A stretch of DNA of 64,000 bases, from the NCBI RefSeq assembly GCF_019457595.1, contig NZ_CP080419.1:1736001-1800000 (forward strand). Reading direction: 5' to 3'. The notes beneath the pieces were generated by a model. It made no database searches. It worked only from the letters and a program-made list of their open reading frames with translations, and was not told the DNA's origin. Shown one piece after another: positions 19,353 to 27,850 of the stretch. A program made the position numbers and the translations under genes. This DNA comes from Shewanella psychrotolerans (lineage in GTDB: Bacteria > Pseudomonadota > Gammaproteobacteria > Enterobacterales > Shewanellaceae). Numbering within the stretch: the first letter of the stretch is position 1; the number at the start of each line of letters is the position of its first letter.

Positions 19353-19889
19353 TTAATACTTAGTCATTATTGCCCACTCTCTACGACATAAAGACATCAC
19401 TCTTTTCGTATCGCTAATGAAGTTGTTCCAAGCATCAGAGCAGGCTGCAACGATATCATCGTATCCTTGAAAGCTGCGATTAGCTAAATGATGCTGCCGT
19501 AACCAACTCCATACTTGCTCTATCGGATTTAGTTCAGGGGAGTATGGCGGTAATTTGATGATGCTAAGGTTGTTAAACTCATCTGCGAGATCTGCTGTAT
19601 GCCAACCTGCACCATCCATGACAACAACGGCATGCCTACCTGGTTTTGTCCTTTGTGCTATCAGTGATAGATGCTGACGCATGACGTCTTTGCTTAGGTA
19701 AGGAACGATCATCGCTTCAGTATCGCCTGTTTGCGGACAAACAGCGCCAAAGAAATGCGCATATTCGAACTGTTGCTGGCGTATAGCGCGAGGACGAGTG
19801 CCTTTTCTTGCCCATAAACGTGTGGTCGTGTTTTGCTGCCCGAAGCGGGCCTCATCTTGAAACCAGATATCAACTCGCTCAAGCGCCAC
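19353..19889 (-). CDS. IS630 transposase, C-terminal DDE part (orfB)
   Basis: 178 residues from a GTG at 19889, but the frame is open further upstream to about 19932, so the natural product is probably a fusion with orfA. The catalytic triad is visible: Asp in WFQDEARFG near residue 12, Asp in VVVMDGAGWH near 94, and Glu in NPIEQVWSWL near 127. This is the DDE_3 domain of IS630/Tc1-type transposases. The frame lies +1 relative to orfA, with the crossover at a T4-A6-G run. Reading across it gives an uninterrupted sequence. Confidence 0.85.
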   Translation of the reverse strand: MALERVDIWFQDEARFGQQNTTTRLWARKGTRPRAIRQQQFEYAHFFGAVCPQTGDTEAMIVPYLSKDVMRQHLSLIAQRTKPGRHAVVVMDGAGWHTADLADEFNNLSIIKLPPYSPELNPIEQVWSWLRQHHLANRSFQGYDDIVAACSDAWNNFISDTKRVMSLCRREWAIMTKY

Positions 19890-19902
19890 ACTACCAGGGA
19901 TG

Positions 19903-20421
19903 TTAAGGATCGTTTCCAGTTGGAACTTTTTTAAAAGCCTCTTGGACTTCTATTGATTGCTTAGGATGTTTTGAACGACTCGTTATCCAACTAAAACCTA
20001 ATTGTTCCAGTAATTTGTAAATCGCGTTTGGATGGTAATCAACATTAAAGTGATATTTGACATATTTTAGGATCGCATCACCTGTCAGTCTTCCACCTGA
20101 ATCACTCGAGCATTGTTCCTCTATGTAGGCACTGAGTTGCTGCTTTTGACTTGAGGTTAAGTAGCTATCACGTCCCTTATTTTTCTTAGCATCCAACCCT
20201 TTGATACCGTTGGCAAGATACTTAGCTACCCAAGCGTTGACGCTAGCGCGGGCAACTTTGAGCCTCAAGGCGACATCAGTACGATTATTTCCCTCGAGGA
20301 AGAGAGCGACGGCAAGTAATCGCATACGTTTACGAGGTTCTTTTTCTGCTCTAGATAAAGCTAAAAGCTCTTCGGCACTATAAGTTTTCAATTTGGAATA
20401 CGGGTTAAGGTTGGTGCGCAT
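19903..20421 (-). CDS. IS630 transposase, N-terminal DNA-binding part (orfA)
   Basis: 172 residues with two helix-turn-helix units: LRLKVARASVNAWVAKYLANG near 52-72, and a winged-helix region from about 95 to 150 (GDAILKYVKYHF, AIYKLLEQLGFSW). This matches the HTH-plus-winged-helix N-terminus of IS630 transposases. The last residues, after a run of Lys codons on A6, are out of frame with the DDE half. A +1 shift or loss of one A restores EAFKKFQLETILNI. The split is either programmed slippage or an inactivating insertion. Confidence 0.85.
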   Translation of the reverse strand: MRTNLNPYSKLKTYSAEELLALSRAEKEPRKRMRLLAVALFLEGNNRTDVALRLKVARASVNAWVAKYLANGIKGLDAKKNKGRDSYLTSSQKQQLSAYIEEQCSSDSGGRLTGDAILKYVKYHFNVDYHPNAIYKLLEQLGFSWITSRSKHPKQSIEVQEAFKKVPTGNDP

Positions 20422-20452
20422 ATTAGATCACACATCATTACTAATTGGTATT

Positions 20453-20633
20453 ATACCATTCCATCTTAATACTTAGTCATTACTGCCCACTCTCTACGAC
20501 ATAAAGACATCACTCTTTTCGTATCACTGATGCAGTTGTTCCAAACATCAGAGCAGACTGCAACGATATCCTCGTATCCTTGAAAACAGCGGTGATATCA
20601 TTCCATCTCAATATTGATACTAATTAGTATAAG
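20453..20633. repeat. Two partial relics of the adjacent IS630 element
   Basis: Bases 20453-20590 repeat the left 138 bases of the complete element (from 19340) at roughly 93 percent identity, covering the end of the transposase gene, then stop. Bases 20593-20633 hold a shorter relic that starts TGATATCATTCCATCTCAAT and ends TACTAATTAGTA, joining left-end-like and right-end-like sequence with nothing between. Together with the full copy they form a small nest of successive insertions and deletions. Confidence 0.75.
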
Positions 20634-20638
20634 TTTTA

Positions 20639-21274
20639 TTACTTTTGCGCATTGATGCGTTTCTTGAATGCTTTCCTAGTCTCTTGGTCTGCTTGTTGGT
20701 ACCAAAAATCTAACATTTTTCCAATATCGATTTGCTCGATGTTATCTGTTTTGTCGGAAGTGACTATTTTTTCTGTTTTTACTGATGATGGTTTGGGGGA
20801 TATTGCTAAGGTTACTACGGCTGGTCGCGCGGTCAGATTGTAGTCTTCTAGTTCTTGCTGATAGTTTCTACCGAATTGGAGCCCGTCTTTAGTTAGAGTG
20901 TCGACGCGGTACTCTATAGATTTACCATCGTTATCTGTAATCATTATATTGGGAGCTTGATTAAATTTAGTGGCATCTTTTGATGAATTAATTGGAGGTA
21001 ATTTTATTGTGTAGTCATTATTTTGGCCGTTAAACGTCACGATGACGGGGTCAGATGTGAAACGTTGTGTTTGGCCTTGTTGTCTGTAGTTTCCTAGATA
21101 TTTGAATACAATTTGCTGAACACCATTATCGGCATTTAACGACAAGTCCTTTATCTCTACAGCATTAAGTAGGAGCGGTTCAGTATTACTGGGCAAATTA
21201 ATTGTGATTGTGGCTTGTGCGGCCGACGATAGCATCAATGTGCTTACGAACAACATAGATAGTGATTTTTTCAT
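20639..21274 (-). CDS. DUF2057 (YccT-like) exported protein
   Basis: 211 residues with a signal peptide (residues 1-22, ending SAAQA). A DUF2057 domain follows: TITINLPSNTEPLLLNAVEI, KYLGNYRQ, FTSDPVIVTF and then FGRNYQQELEDYNL. Relatives such as E. coli YccT are periplasmic, and YccT has been linked to curli control. No enzyme motif is present. The C-terminus is rich in Lys and Arg. IS630 relics end just downstream of its stop codon. Confidence 0.8.
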   Translation of the reverse strand: MKKSLSMLFVSTLMLSSAAQATITINLPSNTEPLLLNAVEIKDLSLNADNGVQQIVFKYLGNYRQQGQTQRFTSDPVIVTFNGQNNDYTIKLPPINSSKDATKFNQAPNIMITDNDGKSIEYRVDTLTKDGLQFGRNYQQELEDYNLTARPAVVTLAISPKPSSVKTEKIVTSDKTDNIEQIDIGKMLDFWYQQADQETRKAFKKRINAQK

Positions 21275-21390
21275 AACACGATCGGTTAATAGATTTGTAT
21301 TAGGTTTATAGCATTCGTTGATGTGTTTGCAAACGCTGACGAGATAAAATCCTGATGTTTATCCGTTGGATGGGGGTAGAATAACAGTAA

Positions 21391-21404
21391 TTGATTTTTA
21401 TCAG
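21391..21404. promoter_or_regulatory. FNR/EtrA-like box
   Basis: TTGAT-TTTT-ATCAG matches the FNR consensus (TTGATNNNNATCAA) at nine of ten positions. It lies 38 bases before the gene at 21442 and 117 before the divergent DUF2057 gene. A possible -10 (TATACT, 21408-21413) sits just after it. Chance matches of this quality do occur. Confidence 0.35.
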
Positions 21405-21441
21405 AGTTATACTGTTTGTAGTTTTATAGACGGAGAGTCGT

Positions 21442-21807
21442 GTGTTAACCAAAATATTAGTAACGTTGTTGGTTATTGCCGGTGCATTGTTTTATATCCG
21501 TAAGCCTGCATCAGTAACTCAGATGGAAAGCGCAAGCCAATTAGGGCAACGTATATTATTTCGTTATATTGCCTTAGCTGTTGTGGTTTTGGCCGTTGTC
21601 GGTAGTGGCGCTTATTGGTACTGGTCATGGCAAGAGGGTAATGAGGTTGTTAGTGTCACTATAGTCTCCCCTGCACAAGAGAAGACGACTATTTATCAGG
21701 TACACAAGCGCGACATAGGTGTTAATGAACTTACGACTATAGAAGGGGTTAAAGTACGTTTATCTAATCAAGAGCGTATTATTATCGCACCGTTAGCGAT
21801 GCAGTAG
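21442..21807 (+). CDS. Small inner-membrane protein of unknown function
   Basis: A 121-residue protein with two hydrophobic helices, at residues 3-20 and 42-67, and a C-terminal soluble domain of about 50 residues rich in beta-strand (VVSVTIVSPAQEKTTIYQV). The start is GTG at 21442 with GGAG spaced 6 bases before. No family is recognised. It is flanked by a DUF2057 gene in divergent orientation and corA downstream. A membrane role is likely from the helices, but nothing more can be said. Confidence 0.7.
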   Translation: MLTKILVTLLVIAGALFYIRKPASVTQMESASQLGQRILFRYIALAVVVLAVVGSGAYWYWSWQEGNEVVSVTIVSPAQEKTTIYQVHKRDIGVNELTTIEGVKVRLSNQERIIIAPLAMQ

Positions 21808-22002
21808 TCAATATGGTTAACTTTTAACGCTTTTGGGCTCTATAACGCACAGCCTGGAATATTTTGTTGTCCATTGTTTATATTCCACTCAGTATGATCG
21901 TAAAAGCTGGTCAATGGCGCGTTATTCGGTAGAATAAAGCGATATTTTTCCCTGCGCTGAGATGGGTTTAGTTTTCCTCTTAGTGTTTTTTCAGGAGGCC
22001 CT

Positions 22003-22950
22003 ATGATCACAGCTTATGTCTATGACGATAGTAAGTTATCTATCGTCGAATTGAACGTTCAAGATAGCGTTCCATCGGGTACATTATGGTTAGATCTGTT
22101 TAAACCTGAAGAGGAAGAGCGTGAGTGGCTAAGAGGTTATTCTGTCGAGGAGCTACCTGAAGAGGAAGATATCAATGAGATTGAAGCTTCTGCACGTTTT
22201 TACCAAAATAAAGATGGTTTACACATTAACTCGCTTTTCCCCCAACGTGTAGGTCAAGACGTAAAAGGCGTCAACATCTCATTTAACTTACGTTCTCAAT
22301 TCCTCGTGACATTGCGTGAAGATGATGTGGGTCTAATCCGTTTACTTAGAAACTATTTGCGTTTGGGCCGTTTAGAGGTCAAAACGCCGCAAGCACTTTT
22401 CCTTGAGTTATTTAACCTTAAGGTCGATTACCTATCGGATCTGATTGAAGACGTTTACTCTGTTCTTGAGAATGTTGGTGAGCAAGTTTTTGAAAGTGAT
22501 GAGCTTGATGATGTATTTAAACTGATCACTTTGCAGGAGGATTCTAACGGAAAGATCCGTTTGAGTTTGCTCGATACTCAAAGATCATTGCGTTATATGC
22601 AGCGTTATTACCGTGGTCAATTGAGTGATGAGGATTTAAAAGATCTACGTGAGATGTTGTCAGATATTGAATCTTTGATGCCACATAGCCAGTTTATTTT
22701 TGATAAGTTAAATTTTCTACTTGATGCGGCAATGGGTTTTAGCGGGCTACAGCAGAATAAAATTATTAAAATATTTTCGGTTGCTGCGGTTATTTTCTTA
22801 CCGCCTACAGTGATAGCAAGTGCTTACGGCATGAACTTTGCTAATATGCCCGAACTTGAATGGCAATGGGGTTATCCTATGGCCATTTTAATGATGTTTG
22901 GTAGCGCAGCATCAACTTACTTTTTTTTCAAACGTAAGGGATGGCTATAG
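22003..22950 (+). CDS. corA: CorA magnesium/cobalt transporter
   Basis: 315 residues, the usual length. The cytoplasmic alpha/beta domain is followed by long helices and two C-terminal transmembrane helices. The first ends in the ion-selecting YGMNFANMPE motif near residue 278, and the C-terminus is the expected short positive tail (FKRKGWL). CorA forms pentameric channels for Mg2+ and also passes Co2+ and Ni2+. A strong ribosome site (AGGAGG) precedes the ATG. The 3' end overlaps the convergent DUF3135 gene by 6 bp. Confidence 0.96.
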   Translation: MITAYVYDDSKLSIVELNVQDSVPSGTLWLDLFKPEEEEREWLRGYSVEELPEEEDINEIEASARFYQNKDGLHINSLFPQRVGQDVKGVNISFNLRSQFLVTLREDDVGLIRLLRNYLRLGRLEVKTPQALFLELFNLKVDYLSDLIEDVYSVLENVGEQVFESDELDDVFKLITLQEDSNGKIRLSLLDTQRSLRYMQRYYRGQLSDEDLKDLREMLSDIESLMPHSQFIFDKLNFLLDAAMGFSGLQQNKIIKIFSVAAVIFLPPTVIASAYGMNFANMPELEWQWGYPMAILMMFGSAASTYFFFKRKGWL

Positions 22951-23262
22951 CGCTTTTTTACTTGGGTAAGACAATATCACAGCCTTATTTTCTTTATAGC
23001 TTTTGGGGTTATTTATCACCTCGTTAAGTGATAAAAATTTATCGTTCATTAGCTTTAAAGACAAGTAGCATCTTGCATAGGGATTGCTACAACGAGACAT
23101 TTGCAGTTTTAGGTGATGATAAATAGACTCTAGTTGAGGACGATTTCGTTCAGCGGCTTCATTGATCACGTCTTGATTCAGATTATTTTGCAAGGCAGCT
23201 AACTGCTGTGGCGCATGTTGCGCTAACCACTGCAAACTATCGAAGTCTGGTAATTCAACCAT
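22945..23262 (-). CDS. DUF3135 family protein
   Basis: A 105-residue soluble protein with a LPDFDSLQWLAQHAPQQL start, followed by helices with paired Cys (RCSNPYARCY). That pattern is typical of the small DUF3135 family found in Shewanella and Vibrio. No function is known. The N-terminal DFDxL-x-LA-x-xxP motif is the family signature as I recall it. It converges on corA and overlaps it by 6 bp, and no terminator is visible between them. Confidence 0.75.
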   Translation of the reverse strand: MVELPDFDSLQWLAQHAPQQLAALQNNLNQDVINEAAERNRPQLESIYHHLKLQMSRCSNPYARCYLSLKLMNDKFLSLNEVINNPKSYKENKAVILSYPSKKAL

Positions 23263-23498
23263 ATTACTCCCGATGCTGGTTGAGCCAAAAGCTCAAGTAT
23301 CCCTTCTACAATGTTAGTTACTGATTAACGATAAGGGTAGATTACTTGAATTTGGGACAATATCTGGCGCTATGTTTGTTCACGCTATAGACTGAAGTCT
23401 GATTGTGATTTCGCTTAAAAAACAGTAAGTTATAGATGAGGGCTCATCTATAACCTACGTTCAGGCCAGTTGATCACGGTTTGATATTTATGAGGTTA

Positions 23499-24761
23499 CT
23501 ATTTGTTGTTATCGCCAAAATAGTAACTAACACGCTCTCTTGGGCTTAGATACTTATGGATCTTTTCAGGTAATGCTGAGGGCGCTATGCATTTTACGAT
23601 AGTTAATCCTTCGATCTCTAAATCAACGATAGGCGCCTGATCTTTTGGCACTAATGGGTCATAAACTAGGATTCTCGGAAACAATATTTTTTCTAAATTG
23701 ACAGCCATAACCATTGCAAATTGTCCACTGGATAGCTCTACGACACTGCCTGGCGGATAGACTCCGAGTAGTTTGATTAATTTACCAATCGTGGCATGGT
23801 TCAGTTTTTCTTTGTAGTTCTTATAAAGAAAACCCAATGCTGCATAGGGCGTTCTGGCTTTTTGCTGACCTTCAGGATGGCACAGTTGATCATATAAATT
23901 TACAGCGGCAACAAGTTGCGTTGGTAGCGTTATTTGATCACCTTTTAGTCCGTTGGGATAACCTGTTCCATCAAGGTATTCATGGTGATCTCTGACAATC
24001 GGTAGCGCATCTTCCGGAAAGTTATCAGCCAGTTTCAATAATTCAACTCCCATTGCTGGGTGCTGTTTGATGAAGTTAATCTCTGGTGTAGTGAGAGGTG
24101 TCTTTTTGCGCATCAATTGAGACGGAATTTTTAATTTACCCGTGTCGTGAAATAGTGCCCCTATACCAACAGCTTCAATTTCTTCGCGTGACCATTCCAG
24201 CTCTTTTGCAACCATCATAGATAACACGGCAACATTGAGTGAGTGATAGTAGATCCCTTCACTATCTTTAGCATCGCTCATTAAGTGCAATACCAGATTT
24301 TCAGAATTGATGAGTTGCTCAGTAATGTTCGATATTAGTTCTTTTGCATCACTAATCGCATTCAATGGACGATTACGTAGTTTAGTAATGAGGTTACGCA
24401 TCATAGCTACAGACCGACCGAACTGTTGCTCTGTCTTCTGTAAATCTCGTCTCATCTTCTGAAGGTTTTCAATTCTGGTAAGCTTGTTCTTGTCCATTTC
24501 CGCTTGTAATGCATCGATCTCTTCGTTCGTCTGCTTTATGGTCTTGTCGTTAGTGACCTCTTTGGTTAAAGGAGGGGCTGTACTTTTGTTCAGATCTACA
24601 AATACATATTCAATTCCGAGTTTTTTTATTAACTCAATCTGAGCCTCTTCTTTAAGGCGGAATGAATTAAATAGGAACGGATGCTCTTTCCATGAGACAG
24701 GTAATCTTACAAAATTGCCGACTTGAAGTTGACTCGCTTTTACCTTACAGCTTTTGCTCAT
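23499..24761 (-). CDS. HD-GYP domain cyclic-di-GMP phosphodiesterase
   Basis: A 420-residue protein. A DUF3391-type N-terminal domain occupies about residues 1-120 and includes a coiled, Lys/Glu-rich stretch. The HD-GYP catalytic domain runs from about 140 to 330. Metal ligands are visible in HDTGKLKIPSQLM (HD motif) and DHHEYLDGTGYPNGL (HH and GYP motifs), so it should be active in breaking down c-di-GMP. There is no transmembrane segment and no receiver domain, so the input signal is unknown. It is transcribed alone. Confidence 0.92.
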   Translation of the reverse strand: MSKSCKVKASQLQVGNFVRLPVSWKEHPFLFNSFRLKEEAQIELIKKLGIEYVFVDLNKSTAPPLTKEVTNDKTIKQTNEEIDALQAEMDKNKLTRIENLQKMRRDLQKTEQQFGRSVAMMRNLITKLRNRPLNAISDAKELISNITEQLINSENLVLHLMSDAKDSEGIYYHSLNVAVLSMMVAKELEWSREEIEAVGIGALFHDTGKLKIPSQLMRKKTPLTTPEINFIKQHPAMGVELLKLADNFPEDALPIVRDHHEYLDGTGYPNGLKGDQITLPTQLVAAVNLYDQLCHPEGQQKARTPYAALGFLYKNYKEKLNHATIGKLIKLLGVYPPGSVVELSSGQFAMVMAVNLEKILFPRILVYDPLVPKDQAPIVDLEIEGLTIVKCIAPSALPEKIHKYLSPRERVSYYFGDNNK

Positions 24762-24880
24762 GTGATTTTTAGTTTGCCTTTATGTGGATGTTATTCTATC
24801 TCAACTTGCCAGCTTTACAATTACTTAAGCTCTGTGTCAGCATAGATACAATAAAAATAGCGCAAGTTAGAGATTGAGTA

Positions 24881-25576
24881 ATGGATTTTATTGAAATTTA
24901 TCCCGATGCGATACCTGAAGGTTTGTGTGATCGCCTAATCGCGGCGTTTGATTCTCACCCTGGCGTTATCGACGGACAAACGGGGCATGGTGTTGATCTT
25001 GATAAGAAAGTTAGCCGAGATATTACTATGGATAATTTTCAAGAGCTCACACCGCTTAAAAACGAATTACTTAATTATACGCTAAAAAATGCTGCACATT
25101 ATTTTGATAAGTATGCTTTAGCGCTAATGGGAGCGGTTGCCGTTACTGTTTCCGATGAACAAGGTAAGCCGAAAACGCTCACTCCAGATAACTTTGATCA
25201 GTTGGGTCGTCATCGCGTGCAGCCTTTGGTGCAATATCTTTATCGTAGCGGGGCGATTAATATTCAGAAGTACATTCAAGGTAAGGGCGGCTATCCTCAC
25301 TGGCATTCTGAGCAGTTTCCGCAAATGGGCCATAATGAAGCCTTGCATCGAGTCGTATTGTATATGTACTACCTTAACGATGTAGAAGAGGGCGGAGAAA
25401 CTGAATTTTATTATCAGCAGCGCAAAGTTAAGCCTAAAAAGGGCACTATGGTGATTGCCCCTGCTGGCTTCACGCATAGTCATAGAGGAAACATGCCCCT
25501 TAGTGGTGACAAGTATATTGCCACCTCATGGATCATGTTCAATCGAGCTGAAAAGCTATACACTCCAGCGGGTTAA
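24881..25576 (+). CDS. 2-oxoglutarate/Fe(II)-dependent dioxygenase (prolyl 4-hydroxylase-like)
   Basis: A 231-residue protein with the double-stranded beta-helix of the 2OG-Fe(II) oxygenase superfamily. Metal-binding candidates are the His in HWHSEQFP near residue 145 and the distal His in GFTHSHRGN near 203. An Arg a few residues later could bind 2-oxoglutarate. The proximal motif reads H-x-E instead of the usual H-x-D. VLYMYYLNDVEEGGETEF is typical of the family. The substrate is unknown. It sits divergently from the HD-GYP gene. Confidence 0.85.
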   Translation: MDFIEIYPDAIPEGLCDRLIAAFDSHPGVIDGQTGHGVDLDKKVSRDITMDNFQELTPLKNELLNYTLKNAAHYFDKYALALMGAVAVTVSDEQGKPKTLTPDNFDQLGRHRVQPLVQYLYRSGAINIQKYIQGKGGYPHWHSEQFPQMGHNEALHRVVLYMYYLNDVEEGGETEFYYQQRKVKPKKGTMVIAPAGFTHSHRGNMPLSGDKYIATSWIMFNRAEKLYTPAG

Positions 25577-25604
25577 TTTATACCGATAGTGATACTGAGC
25601 AGCA

Positions 25605-26954
25605 CTAGATTGGAATAGTAATAGTAAACTTCGCGCCTTCAAGACGGGATGTTTCTATTGCGAGTTGACCATTGTAGCTGGTGACAATCTCGTTACAGAC
25701 GGCTAAACCTATTCCCTGACCTGCTTTTTGGGTATCGGCTCTAACGCCGCGCTCAATGATATCTTGTCTGATTTTTTCTGGTATGCCAGGACCATCATCC
25801 TCAATGATTAGCACAAACTCACTGTGATCATTGTAATATGAGCTGACGATAACTTGGCTAATGCACATTTTAAATGCATTCTCCATGAGGTTGCCACAAA
25901 GCTCCATTAAATCGCCTTTATCACCAGGAAAAACCTGTTCTTTAGCAATATCCGCAGTGAAACTCACTTGCTTGTCTCGGTAAACCTTAAATAGCATCTG
26001 TGAAAGCTGCTCAACTAATGGATAGACCAGTGTTTGTTCTCGCTTAAGTCCTTTTCGACCTAGCATCGCTCGTTTCAATTGGTACTTGACCAATTGATCC
26101 ATCTGACTGACCTGTTCCATTACTTTTTCACTAACAGCATCTTTATCTAGGCTATCATCATCGGTAATGGCATGTACTGCTGCTAAGCGCGTTTTAAGGC
26201 TATGAGCCAAGTCATTCATGGCGTTTTGGTATCGTTCTTGCTGCGCACTAGATTGAACTAATAGCTGATTAAGCGCTTGAGTAACCCCTTCTAACTCAAC
26301 TGGGTAGTCTTGAGAAAGGGTTTTGGCTTTGCCATTGCTGACTTGCTGTAACTCGTTGCGCATTTGTACCAAGGGGCGCATACCCCAATATCCAGCACTT
26401 ATGAGTAGGAATAGTGCAAGTGCAAGTACCATTCCTAAGCGCCAATAGGTTCGGCGACTGAATTTGTTTAACTCCAGTTCTAAGTTGTGCGCATCTTTCA
26501 TTACCAATAGATTGTATTGCTTGTTAGCTAACTCAACTGAGAGTAGGTAGACAAAATAATTTTTGTTGTCAGACAGATTCAGATAATAAGGCGGGGCATC
26601 TAAGCGAATATCGTTAAATCGCTCGCAGGCATCAAATAAACCGCGCTCTACCGCAAGTGACGAAGTCCATACTTGCTTGTAGTTCTGATCGCAGCTCGCA
26701 AGAATATATTTTTTAGGGGTGTTATTTTCTTCTAACCAGTTAGTATTTTCTGGAATGAGATTATGCTCTTTTAGCTCAGCAGCCACTTTTGGGATCTCAG
26801 CGATCAGTTTAGCGGTTTCTTCATTGTAATTATTCTGAGCATAAAGCACATTGACTAGCCAGGCTAACCCAAACCCTACTAAGGCTATGATTGACAGAGA
26901 GGTGACAAACAGCCGTGTCAGCAGTCGGCGTTTAAACGTAAGTTTTAACTGCAT
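25605..26954 (-). CDS. phoQ: PhoQ-like sensor histidine kinase
   Basis: A 449-residue inner-membrane kinase. Two transmembrane helices lie at about residues 14-36 and 172-192, with a periplasmic sensor domain between them. A HAMP-like linker is followed by the phospho-acceptor region NDLAHSLKTRLAAVH near 245. The ATPase has N-box NLMENAFK near 350, DDGPGIPE and GQGIGLAVC. The variant H-box (LAHSLK) is characteristic of PhoQ. It is the second gene of a phoP-phoQ pair with a 10-bp overlap. The ligand is presumed to be divalent cations or cationic peptides by analogy. Confidence 0.85.
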   Translation of the reverse strand: MQLKLTFKRRLLTRLFVTSLSIIALVGFGLAWLVNVLYAQNNYNEETAKLIAEIPKVAAELKEHNLIPENTNWLEENNTPKKYILASCDQNYKQVWTSSLAVERGLFDACERFNDIRLDAPPYYLNLSDNKNYFVYLLSVELANKQYNLLVMKDAHNLELELNKFSRRTYWRLGMVLALALFLLISAGYWGMRPLVQMRNELQQVSNGKAKTLSQDYPVELEGVTQALNQLLVQSSAQQERYQNAMNDLAHSLKTRLAAVHAITDDDSLDKDAVSEKVMEQVSQMDQLVKYQLKRAMLGRKGLKREQTLVYPLVEQLSQMLFKVYRDKQVSFTADIAKEQVFPGDKGDLMELCGNLMENAFKMCISQVIVSSYYNDHSEFVLIIEDDGPGIPEKIRQDIIERGVRADTQKAGQGIGLAVCNEIVTSYNGQLAIETSRLEGAKFTITIPI

Positions 26955-27619
26955 AGAAGATTAAACTTATAACCTTGACCGCGAATTGTGACGATAGGGT
27001 TTTCTAAACCGCCGCTTGAAAGCTTTTTACGTAATCGGCTTACCATGACCTCAATGGTATTTGGGTCACCCTCTTTATCCCCATAAATCACATCGAGTAG
27101 CCGCTGCTTGGCCACAACCTCATGACAATGACGCATTAAATATTCCAAGATCTGGTATTCAAATGCGGTGACTTCCATTGGCTCTGCATTTAGTGAAACC
27201 TGTTTCGCCGCCAGATCCAATGCTAAAGGACCACTGGTAATAATTGGTTTTACAAAGCCAGCGCTGCGACGGACCAGTGCATCAAGCCTAGCTACAAGCT
27301 CTTCTTTTTGAAAAGGTTTAACTAGGTAGTCATCGGCACCAGCATTTAAGCCTTCAACTTTATCTTGCCAATTAACGCGGGCAGTAAGGATCAAAATTGG
27401 GGCTTTTAGTTCTGCATTTCTCAAACTTTGGATGAGGCTTATTCCATCTTGATCGGGTAGGCCTAAATCGACAATCGCTACATCGATAGGATAATTGGTT
27501 GCTTGATAGAAGCCCTCTTTGGCTGTCAGTGCGACCTGAACTTGGTTGCCTAGCTCGCTCAGTTGAACCTTTAGGTGATGGGACAAAATAGGATCGTCTT
27601 CAACAACCAATATTCTCAT
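26945..27619 (-). CDS. phoP: PhoP-like OmpR-family response regulator
   Basis: A 224-residue regulator. The receiver domain has acidic residues VVEDDPIL at the start, the phospho-acceptor Asp in VDLGLPDQDG near 52, and the Lys in VKPFQKEEL near 102. A winged-helix Trans_reg_C domain follows, with EYLMRHCHEVV and TIEVMVSRLRKKL. It overlaps the kinase gene by 10 bp and is the first gene of the operon. Upstream lie AT-rich octamer repeats (TATTTAGT), but no clear PhoP box was accepted. Confidence 0.88.
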   Translation of the reverse strand: MRILVVEDDPILSHHLKVQLSELGNQVQVALTAKEGFYQATNYPIDVAIVDLGLPDQDGISLIQSLRNAELKAPILILTARVNWQDKVEGLNAGADDYLVKPFQKEELVARLDALVRRSAGFVKPIITSGPLALDLAAKQVSLNAEPMEVTAFEYQILEYLMRHCHEVVAKQRLLDVIYGDKEGDPNTIEVMVSRLRKKLSSGGLENPIVTIRGQGYKFNLLCS

Positions 27620-27850
27620 TTGTTTTGCCTATTTAGTTATTTAGTTCAGTTTAACGATTTATATTTATGATGCCAACTGAGTCTAAAATTTGAATGGGTT
27701 GAGTTTATCACTGTGTAGCTTAACAGGCGCTGACATACCACTGATTTACTATTTAATTTTTGATGGTAAGAATAAACAAGCTGTGTCAGCTAGGAATCTG
27801 GTCAACTAATGGTTAAAATCGATTCTCTTTGTTATCTATGGAAATATCTA

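Larger units (their letters stand above)
19341..20450 (-). mobile_element. IS630-family insertion sequence
   Basis: An element of about 1.1 kb carrying a two-frame DDE transposase on the minus strand. The left edge starts TACCATTCC and the right edge, read inward, starts TACCAATTAG, giving short imperfect terminal repeats beside TA dinucleotides. IS630 elements insert at TA. The exact ends are uncertain because a partial relic of the same element abuts the right side. It inserted just after the rrn terminator. Confidence 0.75.

Noticed and set aside
27620-27660. TATTTAGT-type octamer repeats upstream of phoP as a PhoP box
   Set aside because: The spacing does not fit the TGTTTA-N5-TGTTTA pattern; the hexamers are one base out of register.
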